Counted from the stretch's first letter, positions 43,282-53,482 are shown. The stretch: DNA of 64,000 nt from Symbiodinium natans (GCA_905221605.1 CAJNDS010002460.1:230124-294123); one strand, 5' to 3'. The notes: generated by a model not told the origin, from the letters alone. Program-made: numbers and translations.

Positions 43282-43622
43282 TCAAGAGCGCGGGGCTCTT
43301 GAGGTCCAGCAAACGACATGGCAGCTTGGGGTGCTTGGCTCTTGTCTGGCTCGGCTTGTACTCCTTGTACGAACACAGCTGCACCACCAGAGGCTCACTT
43401 TTCCTCACACTGCAGCACGAAGTCCATTGGCCGGTCAGGCGGTCCTACCTCTACCACAGAAGGCGACCACACGACCACCACGCACAAAGACACAAAGCAC
43501 ACACGACCTGTTGCCTGCATGTCTTATGCTGCAACTGCTTCTTGTGTTCCGATGCCTACGGCATGTCCTGGAACCAACATGGCCAAAGCCACAGGGTGCG
43601 TCTCATTCCACACCTTTCATCA
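43282..43622 (-). repeat. 5' LTR of the copia element
   Basis: 341 bp, differing from the other LTR at two bases. On the minus strand it starts TGATGAAAGG and ends CTCTTGA rather than the usual CA. Its last 21 bases form a near-perfect hairpin (TCAAGAGC, five-base loop, GCTCTTGA). An open frame runs out of this LTR into gag: the first ATG (43317-43319) is inside the LTR, so about 13 residues of Gag may be LTR-encoded. Confidence 0.95.
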
Positions 43623-43627
43623 TAGGG
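43623..43627. repeat. Target-site duplication TAGGG, right copy
   Basis: The right flank starts TAGGG and then continues TTTAGGG. An undisturbed tract would have restarted with TTTAGGG, so the phase change itself supports a five-base duplication inside a telomere-type repeat. Confidence 0.75.
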
Positions 43628-44670
43628 TTTAGGGTTTAGGGTTTAGGGTTTTAGGTTCCAAAGCGGGTTCTAAATATGCGAGGCCGGATCATGCACATGC
43701 TTGAATGTACTGAGCTCCTGAACCCTAAACCCTAAACCCGAAACCCTCAACCCTAAACCCTACACCGGAAGCAAGCTCCTAGCTTGATACTCGTCGAGCG
43801 GTCTCCTCCTACGCCGACAGCAAGATAGACCAACGCCCACCTCCCTCCCCCTCCCACTACCCTTCAGGGTTCAGGGTTTCGGGTTTTGGAAACGCCGAGC
43901 ATATCAGAAAGAATCAGGAAGCAAGGGAAAAGGACTTATCCTGAGCAGGCCATGAACAGTAAACACACATATGCAACAAACCTTCAACGTGCCCCGACAA
44001 CCTTAAACCAGACATAAGACGTTGTATTTATGCCACGCCCTAAGATCCCTAAACCCCTTGAAACCATAGATCTTAAACCAATAGAATCCAGACACACCTA
44101 AACCGCTACAGCCCGCTAGTCCTAAACATTGACACCCCTAAAAGCATCAGCCCTCAAATGTGAACTTCTTAAACACCGATCCCAGACACTAGACCGAAAC
44201 TCTAAACTTCTGCACTCCCGTTTGCAAGCCATACACCCCTGACCCCTCCACCCTACCCCTCAAAGATGGCGAGCACACCCCGACCCTAAACCCCTAAACC
44301 CTAAACCCTAAACCCTAAACCCTAAACCCTAAACCCTAAACCCTAAACCCTAAACCCTAAACCCTTCAGTGTAAAAAAAACTACAAGTTTAGGATTTAGG
44401 GTTGAGGGTGAACTTCAGAATTTGAAACCCAAACTCTGAAGCTCAAAAGCTCCACACGCCTACGCCCAAAACCTCGGCCCCCTACTCCCGAAACCATACA
44501 AGGTTTAGGGTTTAGGGTTTAGGGTTTAGGGTTTAGGGTTTAGGGTTTAGGGTTTAGGGTTTAGGGTTTAGGGTTTAGGGTTTAGGGTTTAGGGTGTAGG
44601 GTTTAGGGTTTAGGGTAATTCTAAACCACCCCCCCCCCCCCCCCCCCCACAAAAAAAAAAGTTAAATTGC

Positions 44671-44731
44671 CGCAGGATCTCGGCTGGATACGGCCACCAA
44701 CGAAGCCAAGGAGTTGACCCCCTTCTCCCAC
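44671..44731 (-). CDS. 2OG-Fe(II) dioxygenase gene, central strand exon
   Basis: 61 bp between a strong acceptor (CCCCCTCAACTTTCGCAG) and a GC donor (CCTGCG/GCAATT). In phase with the HxD exon it reads EGGQLLGFVGGRIQPRS, matching the GG-containing strand that follows the HxD motif in this family. It ends one base into a codon, matching the next exon. Confidence 0.55.
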
Positions 44732-45743
44732 CTGCGAAAGTTGAGGGGGTTTAGGGTTTGGGGTTTAGGGTTCAGGGTTTGGGGTTTTGGGGTTTAGGGT
44801 TTGGGGTTTGGGGTTTAGGGTTTAGGGTTCAGGGTTTAGGGTTTGGGGTCTAGGGTTTAGGGAGTTTAGGGTTTAGGATTTAGGGTTCAGGGTTTAGGGT
44901 TTGGGGTTTAGGGTTTAGGGTTTGGGGTCTGGGTTTAGGGTTTGGGGTTTAGGGTTTGGGGTTTATGAACCTTAAACCCCTAAAAATCGCCAGCCCGCAA
45001 CCCGCAACCCTAAACCCTAAACCCTAAACCCTAAACCCTAAACCCTAAACCCTAAACCCTAAACCCTAAAACCTAAACCCTGAACCCTAAACCCTAAACC
45101 CTAAACCCTGAACCCTAAACCCTGAACCGGGCCATCTGGACTGCGGGCTTCCCAGCCATATCCCCGAAGTTTAGGGAGGGTCTACACTGAAGAGGGTTTA
45201 GGGTTTAGGGTTTAGGGTTTAGGGTTCAGGGTTCAGGGTTTAGAGCTTAGAGTTTTGGGTTTAGGGTCTACACTCAAGAGGGTTTAGGGTCTAGAGTCTA
45301 GGGTTTAGGCCTTAGGGTTCTTCATGGCGGTTCAGCTGGTTAAACCCTAAGCCCCTCTCTTCACTAAACAAGTCTTGGCGCCAAGCTCGGGCGCAAATCA
45401 AACCCAAAACCTACAATGGTCTTTGCAGAGGGTTCAGGGCTTCTGCTTCAAGGGCTTACTTGGGGTTTAGGGTTTAGGGTTTAGGGTTTGGGGTTTAGGG
45501 TTTAGGGTTTAGGGTTTAGGGTTTAGGGTTTAGGGTTTAGGGATTCGGGTTTGGGGCTTAGGGTTGAAGGCCATCAACCCTCAGACTTCCAACAAGAGGG
45601 TTTTCTAGAGACTTAGGACCCTAAACCCTAAACCCTAAACCCTAAACCCTAAACCCTAAACCCTAAACCCTAAACCCTAAACCCTAAACCCTAAACCCTA
45701 AACCCCAAACCCTAAACCCTAAACCCTAAACTCGCTCGTGCAC

Positions 45744-45836
45744 TTGAGCATCCGCCGCCTCATCCGAGAGCGCGACGTTCGCCGTTACCGTGGCGATGTC
45801 TGCGTGCATCCTTGGGATCCCGCTGGCGGTCGGCTT
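45744..45836 (-). CDS. 2OG-Fe(II) dioxygenase gene, HxD active-site exon
   Basis: 93 bp, 31 codons, containing PRMHADIATVTANVALSD. His-Ala-Asp is the iron-binding HxD motif; the distance to the distal His (about 53 residues across the three exons) fits prolyl-4-hydroxylases. Acceptor AACCCTGAACCCAG is a variant telomere-type repeat; donor is CAA/GTGCAC, followed within 10 bases by TTTAGGG repeats. Confidence 0.65.
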
Positions 45837-46370
45837 CTGGGTTCAGGGTTTTGGGGTTTAGGGTTTAGGGTTCAGGGGTGTTGGGGATCTAGGGATTTAG
45901 GGATTTAGGGGTTAGGCTTTATTTAGGGTTTGGGGATTTAGGGGTTGTAGGGGTTTAGGGGATTTAGGGGATTTGGAGGGACTTAGGGGTTTCAGGGTTC
46001 TGGAGGATTTAGGGGCTTTGGGCTTTGGGGGTTCAAGGGCTTTAAGAGGTTTCAGGGGGTTGCACGGGCTTTCGGGGTTTAGGGGTTTTAGGGGTTTTAG
46101 GGGATTCAGGGGCTTTCTGGGATTTAGGGGTTTAGGGGTGTAGGGCTTTTGGGGGTGTAGGGGGGGTTTAGGAGTCTTAGGGGTTTTAGGGTTTATAGGC
46201 TTTAGGGCTAAGGGGGGACTGAACCTTAGGCGTGACATGTCTGGAAAGCTGACATTTGAGGGGTTTAGGGTCTAGGGTTTGGGGTTTGGGGTTTAGGGTT
46301 TAGGGTTTGGGGTTTAGGGTTTAGGGTTTGGGGTTTAGGGTTTAGGGTTCTCGACTCGAGCACTAGACTC

Positions 46371-46446
46371 CTTCATAGGTGCAGACAGAAGGCTTGATCC
46401 ACGGGCGCGTGGACGCCGAATACTTGCGCAAGAAGATCTCCATCTC
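46371..46446 (-). CDS. Exon candidate upstream of the HxD exon
   Basis: Acceptor GGCTTTGAGCAG. Two frames are open; one reads FLRKYSASTRPWIKPSVCTY, which would place a Tyr just upstream of the HxD segment as in prolyl hydroxylases. Only a GA donor (GAAG/GAGTC or TAT/GAAGG) is visible, so the frame is not settled. Confidence 0.45.
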
Positions 46447-47463
46447 CTGCTCAAAGCCACATGCAAGAACTAAAGAACTGAAAGGCTTAGGGGTTATTTA
46501 TGGGCCTTACACCCTAAACCCTAAACACTAACCCTAAACCCTAAGCCCTAAGCCCTAAGCCCTAAACCCTGAACCCTGAACCCTAAACTCCAAACCCTAA
46601 CCCTAGGGTTTGTGCAGTTAGGGCTTAGGTGCTGTTGGGGCTTAGGTTTGGCGAGTTTAGGGTGCAACAGCATCTCCGGTCCAAGAGCCCTGCAGCCTCT
46701 ACCCTAAATCCTAAATCCTAAACCCTAAACCCTAAACCCTAAACCCGAAACCGTACCATACGTTGGATCTAGGGGTCGGTCGTAATGGGGAAGTTTCGGC
46801 ATTCACAGTATTCCCAACTTAGGTACAAGGAACCACAGGGATAAAACAACATGAGAGAAATAAACAAGAGCACACTAAGGAACCTGGTTAAAGCCCAGAG
46901 CCCACCCCTCCGCACCAAAAACCCTAAATCCCTAAACCCTTAACCCTAAACCCTAAACCCTAAACCCTAAACGCTGAACCCTAAACCCTAAACCCTGAAT
47001 GCCGAAACCCTATAAACACTGAGTCTGAGCCCTAGAAGAATCATCCTTGTCAGGTCCGGCCAAGCCCCTCTCTTTGCGGTAGGCCGCAGCAGTCGCGAAG
47101 AGGGATGACACCAGCCCTGAGCATTGCTTTCAACCCTAGGCTGAGGCTCGCGAGGCTTGGGGTTGAACAGCACAAATCGGTGCAGTTTAAGGAGAAGGGG
47201 GTTGGTATAGATACACCACCGCCCAAACCCTAATCCCTATTCCCTAAACCCTAAACCCTAAAAACCGTAAGCCCTTAAAAACCCAAAACCCAAAACGCTA
47301 CACTTGGCGAAAAACGCGAAAAACCCTAAACACCCGAAAAAAAACCTAAACAAAAGCAAAAAAAACCCTAAAAAGAAACCTTAAACACAAAACACAAAAA
47401 AACACCCTAAAAAAGAAACCCTCCAAACCCGAACAAAAACCCAACAAGAACCCAGAAAGGTGC

Positions 47464-47531
47464 CTTGGCCGATGAGGCCCTCGAGCTCCCCTCGGCTGAG
47501 ATGCAGCGTGAACTCCGGCATGCGATCCGTC
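47464..47531 (-). CDS. Exon candidate, probably the same dioxygenase gene
   Basis: Strong acceptor TTACCCCCCTTTCACAG and a GC donor (GGCCAAG/GCACC). One frame reads DRMPEFTLHLSRGELEGLIG with natural-looking composition. No family recognised from this piece alone; placement in the dioxygenase gene is by strand and position. Confidence 0.5.
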
Positions 47532-48436
47532 CTGTGAAAGGGGGGTAAGTTGAGGTTCAGGGTTCAGGCTTCAGGGTTCAGGGTTTAGGGTTTAGGGTTT
47601 AGGGTTTAGGGGTTAGGGTTTCGGGTTTGGGTGTCTGGGATTGAGGGTTTAGGTCCCTGTTATACAACCCTTATGCACACTATACATAGTAAGGGCCGGT
47701 ACTTCGGGTCCGGACAAACCATACTACAGACCCATGGCTCCAACCTGAGAAGCAAGGAACCTCAAGGTTTAGGGGTTTAGGGGTTTAGGGTTTACGGTTC
47801 TGGGAAGGGGTTTAGAGTTTGGGGTTTAGGGTGTAGAGTTTAGGATGTGGGGTTTAGGGTGTAGAGTGGAGGGTGTGGGGTTTGGGTTGTTGTTTGGGGT
47901 TTAGGTGTTCAGGGTTTCGGGTACTTCGTGCTCGAGGTTCCCGGAAAAAGATATACGAGCCCCCAACGTAGCCACTACACAGGTATGAACGGGCACCTGG
48001 ACTATGTTCCGACAAGCGCAAACCCGAAACCCATAAACCCGACGAGGACACCCCTAAACTTTAAACCCTAAGCCACAAACCCTAAAACCTAACCCTAAAC
48101 CCAATATTCCGGTACTAAGGCTCTAGGCGCCGTGGCTGTGACGCTGTGACTGCCGAGTCGCTGGGACGAAGCAAAAACGTGAAGCAACCCTAACCCCCTA
48201 AGCCCTGAACCCTCAAGCAGACGTACATCTTTAAGGGAGGGGTTGAGGGGTTAAGAGATTTCAGGGCCGAAAGGTTCAGGCCTCAGGCCCAGAGCCTCAA
48301 AAGAAAAGAACCCTAAACCCAAACCAACTATAGACCCTAAACCCCTAAATCCTAGACCCTAAACCCTAAACCCTAAACCCTAAACCCTAAACCCTAAACC
48401 CTAAACCCTAAACCCTAAACCCTACCTTGCGCCTAC

Positions 48437-48492
48437 CCGCCCATGATGGTAGCGATCCTGCCCCCTCGCAGGCTGGCTTTCTGGTCCACTTC
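48437..48492 (-). CDS. Exon candidate, probably the same dioxygenase gene
   Basis: Acceptor CTTGCCGTGGCAG, donor GGCGG/GTAGGC followed after ten bases by TAGGGTTTAGGG. Frame reads EVDQKASLRGGRIATIMGG. Not assigned to a domain. Confidence 0.45.
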
Positions 48493-48584
48493 CTGCCACG
48501 GCAAGCTTGAGGGTTTAGGGTTTAGGGTTTTAGGGTTTAGGGTTTAGGGTTTAGGTTTTAGGGTTTAGGGTGCAATTGGGGTTA

Positions 48585-48750
48585 AGGGTTGAGGAGTTTA
48601 AGGGTTTTGGAGTTGAGGATTTTAAGGGTTTGAAGGTTTTGGAGTTCAAGGGTTAAAAGGTTTTGGAGTTTAAGGGTTTAAGGGCTTTGGAGGTCAAGGG
48701 ATTAAGGGCTTTGGAGTTTAAGGGTTTAAGGGGTTGAAGGTTTGGGCTAC
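48585..48750 (+). repeat. Degenerate minisatellite
   Basis: Irregular repeats of AAGGGTTTTGGAGTTTAAGG-like units, about 22-30 bases, probably derived from telomere-type repeats. Confidence 0.6.
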
Positions 48751-48959
48751 ATGCTTAGGAGTTTAGTGTTTGGGGGGATTAGGGTTTAAGGTTTAGGGGT
48801 TTAGGGGTTTAGGACTTGAGAACATCTGCTTTCCCTCATGACTTTGAGGTTGCTCTGGCTTAGGAAGACAGAATTCCCAAACCTAGACCCTAAACCCTAA
48901 ACCCTAAACCCTAAACCCTAAACCCTAAACCCTGAACCCTAAACCCGAAACCCTAAGCG

Positions 48960-49016
48960 GCGGCGTGTCGGTGCAGAGACATGGGGCGAACCCTTAACCG
49001 GAAGATGCAAGGCCAG
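48960..49016 (-). CDS. Weak exon candidate
   Basis: Acceptor GTGTTCGCAG; frame reads LALHLPVKGSPHVSAPTRR. Left boundary unclear (a GC donor in GCCGCCGC is likely). Flanked by CCCTAAA on the left and TTTAGGG on the right like the stronger exons. Confidence 0.35.
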
Positions 49017-49470
49017 CTGCGAACACTTCAAGACCGGTTTAGGGTTTAGGGTTTAGGGTTTAGGGTTTAGGGTTTAGGGTTTAGAGTTTAAACCATGAGA
49101 ATGCCCTCCCCCCGGCCCCTCTCCCTATTAAGAAAAAACAGCCTTCCGGCGTTTACCTAAAGGTTCACGAAGCCACCAAGCCCTAAACCCGAAACCCTGA
49201 ACCCTAAACCCTAAACCCTGAACCCTAAACCCTAAAACCCCCGAAGCCATCCATCGGTCTAGCTGCCTTCTGACATAACACTTCCAGGACTTCAAGGCCT
49301 CGAGTTTCATGGGGCCTCTTTGCTGGGTAGGGGTTTTGGGGTTTAGGGTTTCGGGCTTGGGGTTTAGGATTTAGGGTTTAGGGTTTAGGATTTAGGGTTT
49401 AGGATTTAGGGTTTAGGGTTTGGGGCTTTAGGGCCCTGGATTTTGGCAACCTCCATGTGTACCCTGACGC

Positions 49471-49535
49471 CTGGCAGAGCGTCTTGCAGGCATCTGCGGG
49501 CAGCACCGCCTCCTGCCGGAGCACGGCTGCGTCGC
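49471..49535 (-). CDS. Exon candidate at the amino-terminal side of the dioxygenase gene
   Basis: Acceptor CCCTAAACTCAG is made by the repeat tract; donor is CTGCCAG/GCGTCAGG. Frame reads DAAVLRQEAVLPADACKTLC. A Leu-Pro-x-x-x-Cys-x-x-Leu pattern is common at the start of prolyl-4-hydroxylase domains, which supports, without proving, membership in this gene. Confidence 0.5.
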
Positions 49536-50973
49536 CTGAGTTTAGGGTTTAGGGTTTAGGGTTTCGGGTTTAGGGTTTAGGGTTTAGGGTTTGGGGTTTA
49601 GGGTTTGGGGTTTGGGGTTTAGGGTTGATTCGGGCAGCTTCTGGAAAAGGAACCCTAAACCCCAAACTCCCAAAACCTGAAAAGTAAACCCTACACCCGA
49701 AACCCTGAGGCCCAGCTGTGATACCTGCTTGGCCCCAAACCCTAAACCCTAAACCCTAAACCCTAAACCCTAAACCCTAAACCCTAAACCCTAAACCCTA
49801 AACCCTAAACCCTAAACCCTAAACCCCTAATCCTAAACCCTAAACCCTAAGCCCCCATGCCCACAACCTTTACCAGACTCTAAACCCTAACCTCTGGGCC
49901 TTAAAGTGCTTCGTAGATGTGGACCTTTTCGGTGCCTTCTATAAGGGCCTTACTGACTAGAATAGGGTTTTGGGAGGGTTCCTTTAGTGTAAAACCCTAA
50001 ACCCTAAACCCTAAACCCCAAACCCCTAATCCTAAACCCTAAACCCTAAAAGGCCCCCAAACATAGGGGGTACTTGGGTCTTAGAGTGCTTCCCAGACAG
50101 GGACCTTTTTGGGGGCCTACATGGGCACATGCGCTCTTTTGGCGATACGGGCAGCGCAGCTTAGGGTTTGGGGTTTAGGGTTGAGGGTTTAGGGTTTAGG
50201 GTTTAGGGCTTGCTGCACAGTATGGACTACTGAGCACCCTCTGCACACGGTGCTGGATGGTGCTGTAGGGCTTACGGTCTGCATGGGGTTCGCAGTTTAG
50301 CGTTGAGCGTTTAGGGTTTCTTTTGGCAACAAATGTTGCATGTCGCTTGCGCCGCGAAACAAGCATGAGGCTCTGAGGCGTGTCTACCTCCGAAACCTTG
50401 GCGAAAGTGAGAGCCCAAGCGCTATGTAGACCCTAAGCCCCACGCCATATTTTCCAAAAATGGCCCTTTATCAATACCCCAAACAGACTAGAATCCACTT
50501 GAAGGCACCCCCAAACGGGGTACCCCTATTTCGGAAACCACCATATATGGGCATATCATGGGCAGTTCTCGAAAAATGGGGTCTTGAACCCGACACGCAG
50601 GAGAGAACATGTCTGAAGTATCTTGTCGATGAGGCAGCCGGTACTTCTGAGCAATGCGCCCTAAACCCTAAACCCTAAACCCTAAACCCTAAACCCTAAA
50701 CCCTAAACCCTAAACACAATCGTACACATGGGCCAGTGGCCATGGCAGGCTCTTTTAGGCTTAGCACACAGTCGTGTTGCTAAGCTGAAAGACGTACCCT
50801 AGACCCTGAACCCTATAAATCCCCAAACCCCTAAAAACCTTAAGCTCTTAACCCTGAAACCTAAGCCCTAAAACCCTTAGCCCTGAAACCAAAACCACTA
50901 GAAAACCCAAACCCTTAACCCTGAAACCTAAACCCTAAAACTCTAAACCCTAAGACGCAAAGCTTCTGTCCAC

Positions 50974-51032
50974 CAGAAGAGAACGAACTCGTCGGTCGAA
51001 GGTCGCTGACCTCGGGCAGGTCGTGAACATAG
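50974..51032 (-). CDS. Unassigned exon candidate
   Basis: Reads YVHDLPEVSDLRPTSSFSS between acceptor AATGAGAG and donor TCTG/GTGGAC. CCCTAAA tracts lie to the left and a long TTTAGGG tract to the right. Confidence 0.4.
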
Positions 51033-51564
51033 CTCTCATTCGGGTTTAGGGTTTAGGGTTTAGGGTTTAGGGTTTAGGGTTTAGGGTTTAGGGTTTAGGG
51101 TTTAGGGTTTAGGGTTTAGGGTTTAGGTTTAGGGTTTAGGGTTTAGGGTGTAGGGTGTAGGGTTTAGGGTGGAAGCGGTATACCCTAAAGCCTAAACGTC
51201 GAAACCCCTAATGCCTGGGAGAGCCATGGATACGGCTTGGGGCTTATAGGGTCTGGGGTCTAGGGTCTAGGGTCTAGGGTTTAGGGATTAGGGTTTAGGG
51301 TTTGCGGTTTAGGGTTTAGGGTTTAGGGTCAGGCAAACAACCTACTTTTTTGCCAGGTTACCTAGGAATCATAGAAGGGGTTCTATGGTGCATAGTAAAC
51401 TACGTAAAGTAGGTTTTTGGAGTTCTTACATTAAAGGAATGCCCTAAACCCCAAACCCCAAACCCTAAACCCTAAACCCTAAACCCTAAACTCTAAACCC
51501 TAAACCCTGAAACCTACACCCTAAACTCTAAACTCCAAACCCTAAACCCTCACCCTAAGCCGGC

Positions 51565-51667
51565 CGATCTCCCGCCTCCTGGCCCGCGCCAGCTCGCGGA
51601 TGAGCGCTCCGGGCGTGACGCGGTCCACGTCGCGGAGAACGAGCAGCCGGCGCTCCTGCTTGGAGTT
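51565..51667 (-). CDS. Unassigned exon, charged helical segment
   Basis: About 34 open codons including RRLLVLRDVDRVTPGALIRE and then an Arg-rich stretch. Acceptor CCCTAAACCCCTAG comes directly from the repeat tract. Donor is GC (GATCG/GCCGG) or the GTGAGG a little further on. High GC and strong codon-like composition. Confidence 0.5.
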
Positions 51668-52456
51668 CTAGGGGTTTAGGGTTAAGGGTTTAGGGTTTAG
51701 GGTTTAGAGTTTAGAGTTTCGGGTGTAGGGTTTAGGGTTTAGGGTTAGCGTAGTCCAAAATAGGCCAGGATCCCACTGGCCGGCTAGGGTTTAGGGTTTC
51801 GGGTGTTTGGGGCTTGGGGTTTAGGGGGGTTTAGGGTTTAGGGGTGTAGGGCTTCAGGGTGAAGGATTCAGGGTTTAGGTGTAGTTCTCCACCGAACCCT
51901 GTTTGGCGCTCCCTACACTAGACTATAGGGCCCCTGCAATACTTATATACATACAGATTTGTATATGCTAGTTTGTTATTTAGGGTTTAAGGTGTAGGGT
52001 TTAGGGAAAGAGGCCTGACAGAATTTAGCGTTAACCAGCTCGCTGGTACCCAAATAGCAGAACCACACCCTTAGCATGAAACGGGTTTGGGTTTAGGGTT
52101 TCGGGTTTAGGGCGTCACAAGCAAAACCCTGAAACCTCCAGGCCCCCCCCCCCCCCCCCCCACCTCCCAGCCACCTAGACCCTAAACCCTAAACCCTAAA
52201 CCCTAAACCCCAAACCGCCAACCCCCGAAGGGGTTCGGTTGACTTAGGGCCTAAGGCTTGGTAAGCAGGATTTAGTGATTCATTCCGTCGGGCTTAGGGT
52301 GATTTAGGTTCGCTTCGGACTGTCTCAGGTGTGGGGACCGAACCATCTTATTGGTTTCGGATACAAGCGTTAAACCCTAAACCCTAAACCCTAAACCCTA
52401 AACCCTAAACCCTAAACCCTAAACCCTAAACCCTCGAACTGTTAGGGTTCAAGGAC

Positions 52457-52551
52457 CCCTTGCAAGCTCCAGAGGTGTCAGCGTCGTCTCAGCAGCTTCG
52501 GCCCAAGAGGAGGAAAGCCCCAAGGCGGCAGCATCCAAGGCAGGGCACTGC
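52457..52551 (-). CDS. Unassigned exon candidate
   Basis: Reads CPALDAAALGLSSSWAEAAE and continues open; acceptor AACGTCTGAG, donor GCAAGGG/GTCC. Ala/Leu-rich helix-like. The plus strand is also open here, so orientation rests on agreement with the neighbours. Confidence 0.4.
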
Positions 52552-52795
52552 CTCAGACGTTCAAGCTTTTCAATGACCAAACCCTCTACCCTAAACCCTA
52601 AACCCTCTAGACCCTGGACCCCAGACCCTAGAATTTAGGGGTTTCTAGGATGCTGGACTTTGCGGTTCAGGGCTCAGGCCATTTAGGGTTGTTGGGATGT
52701 TCAGTTTGGGGTTTAGGGTTTAGGGTTTAGGGTTTAGGGTTTAGGGTTTAGGGTTTAGGGTTTAGGGTTTAGGGTTTAGGGTTTAGGGTTTAGAG

Positions 52796-52872
52796 GTTTA
52801 GGGGTTTAGGGGTTTAGGGGTTTAGGGGTTTAGGGGTTTAGGGGTTTAGGGGTTTAGGGGTTTAGGGGTTTA
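52796..52872 (+). repeat. Variant TTTAGGGG (8-base) array
   Basis: About nine consecutive 8-base units inside an otherwise 7-base TTTAGGG tract (52705-52885). A uniform variant block points to local unit amplification. Confidence 0.9.
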
Positions 52873-52921
52873 GGGGTTTAGGGTTTAGGGTTTACAGTGA
52901 AGGGGGGGGCTCCAGGGCTGG

Positions 52922-53051
52922 CTAGACCCAAGAAGGGAGAAATTGTGCGCCCTTTTGGTTCCAAGCGGCCTATAAGGGAGCCTCAGTCAGGTTTCGGGTT
53001 TAGGGTTTTAGGGTTTAGGTTTTAGGGTTTAGGGGCCTGCTCTGGTCCTAG
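52922..53051 (+). mobile_element. Family A element with an internal TTTAGGG tract
   Basis: CTAGACCCAAGAAGGGAG at the left and GGGCCTGCTCTGGTCCTAG at the right, with degenerate TTTAGGG units (52997-53034) in place of the usual A-rich core. Confidence 0.55.
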
Positions 53052-53234
53052 CCAAGGTTTTAGGAATGTAGGCGTTGTAGGGCCTTGGGGTTTCAGGGGT
53101 TGAGTACGTTTGGGTGAAGGGCCTAGGGCTTCGGGTGTGGTGCTGTCAGGTTGTTGGGTTTAGGGTGTAGGCCATGAGTTGAAAGGGTTCGCCACAAGCA
53201 CGACCGAAAGAAGCCAGCAAAGTGAGACTCGGGA

Positions 53235-53482
53235 TCAACGGCGTCGCCGCTTTTTGCGCGTCGCTTGCTCCTCCCGCTGCTTTTCCCGGTGCTTCTCCAA
53301 CGCCGCCTCGTAGTCAGCTTCGAAGACACCATAGTCTACTGTCACGACCCTTCCGGGGTGATACCAGAATTTGGAGCCTTCCCCGTGCTGCAGGTAAATG
53401 GACCACAGTTGCCATCCGTCCATGTACGGCTCCGCCAGACTCGCTGATGGTAACGGCAACTCAGGGACAGACAGGCCCTCTA
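53235..53482 (-). CDS. Unassigned 3'-terminal exon with basic tail
   Basis: Longest protein-like segment outside the retroelement. Acceptor CTTGTTCAG, then an open frame containing GWQLWSIYLQHGEGSKFWYH and GRVVTVDYGVFEADYE, ending in a Lys/Arg-rich tail (KKRRRR, possible nuclear signal) and a stop at 53235. Aromatic-rich core suggests a folded domain. No family recognised. The open frame upstream to 53528 is probably intron. Confidence 0.5.

Larger units (their letters stand above)
41260..43319 (-). pseudogene. gag: gag, amino-terminal and capsid part, split over three reading frames
   Basis: Coding potential passes through three frames: ATG at 43319 to about 42440, then about 42440-42100, then about 42100-41260, after which the pol frame takes over. 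The middle part has an Arg/Gln-rich helical stretch (RQLGQYMRDRRDQVQ); the third has a Gly/Pro-rich repeat and then WMELIDGPMRDLSDGSG and AWWEAVKSEVSLHYAKW, which look like the start of a copia-type capsid. All three frame changes are in the -1 sense, equivalent to single missing bases. They could be mutations, read errors in repeats, or less likely programmed shifts; I see no obvious slippery heptamer with downstream structure. Confidence 0.75.
32481..43622 (-). mobile_element. Ty1/copia-type LTR retrotransposon, 11.1 kb, recent insertion
   Basis: Complete element bounded by two 341-bp direct repeats and flanked by TAGGG on both sides (32476-32480 and 43623-43627). On the minus strand the order is LTR, primer site, gag, protease, integrase, a 2OG-dioxygenase-like segment, reverse transcriptase, RNase H, membrane-segment tail, polypurine tract, LTR. 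Integrase ahead of reverse transcriptase is the copia order. Two LTR differences in 341 bp (about 0.6%) indicate a recent insertion. The target was a TTTAGGG tract: 32431-32480 on the left and 43623 onward on the right continue the same repeat, with phase reset by five bases. The coding region is nevertheless damaged (three frame changes, one TAG, one apparent active-site change), so this copy is probably defective or carries assembly errors. Confidence 0.95.
43628..46370. repeat. Telomere-repeat mosaic, 43.6-46.4 kb
   Basis: TTTAGGG tracts at 43628-43650, 44502-44610, 44740-44970 (degenerate, long), 45195-45260, 45465-45545 and 46255-46350; CCCTAAA at 44280-44366, 45005-45130 and 45619-45735. 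45845-46215 is a degenerate TTTAGGGG/TTCAGGGG field; the Pro-rich minus frame over it is artefact. 43870-44280 is unique and unassigned. Confidence 0.85.
46447..50973. repeat. Telomere-repeat mosaic, 46.4-51.0 kb
   Basis: CCCTAAA tracts at 46510-46600, 46705-46750, 46925-47000, 48357-48424, 48885-48955, 49185-49235, 49735-49850 (about 16 units), 49990-50050, 50660-50715 and 50800-50955 (degenerate); TTTAGGG at 47580-47610, 48508-48570, 49035-49090, 49330-49430 and 49540-49625. 50430-50560 carries GGTACCCCTATTTCGGAAAC, similar to 55540. 47255-47450 is A-rich with AAAACCCTAAAC remnants. Confidence 0.85.

Noticed and set aside
32498-43639. Many plus-strand open frames of 60-350 codons across the retroelement
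   Set aside because: They are antisense or frame shadows of the GC-rich gag-pol genes.
49436-49534. Plus-strand reading LDFGNLHVYPDAWQ, similar to a beta-mannanase motif
   Set aside because: The minus strand of the same island has a repeat-derived acceptor, a GC donor and a cleaner protein (DAAVLRQEAVLPADACK), and fits neighbouring minus-strand exons; the plus match is short and isolated.
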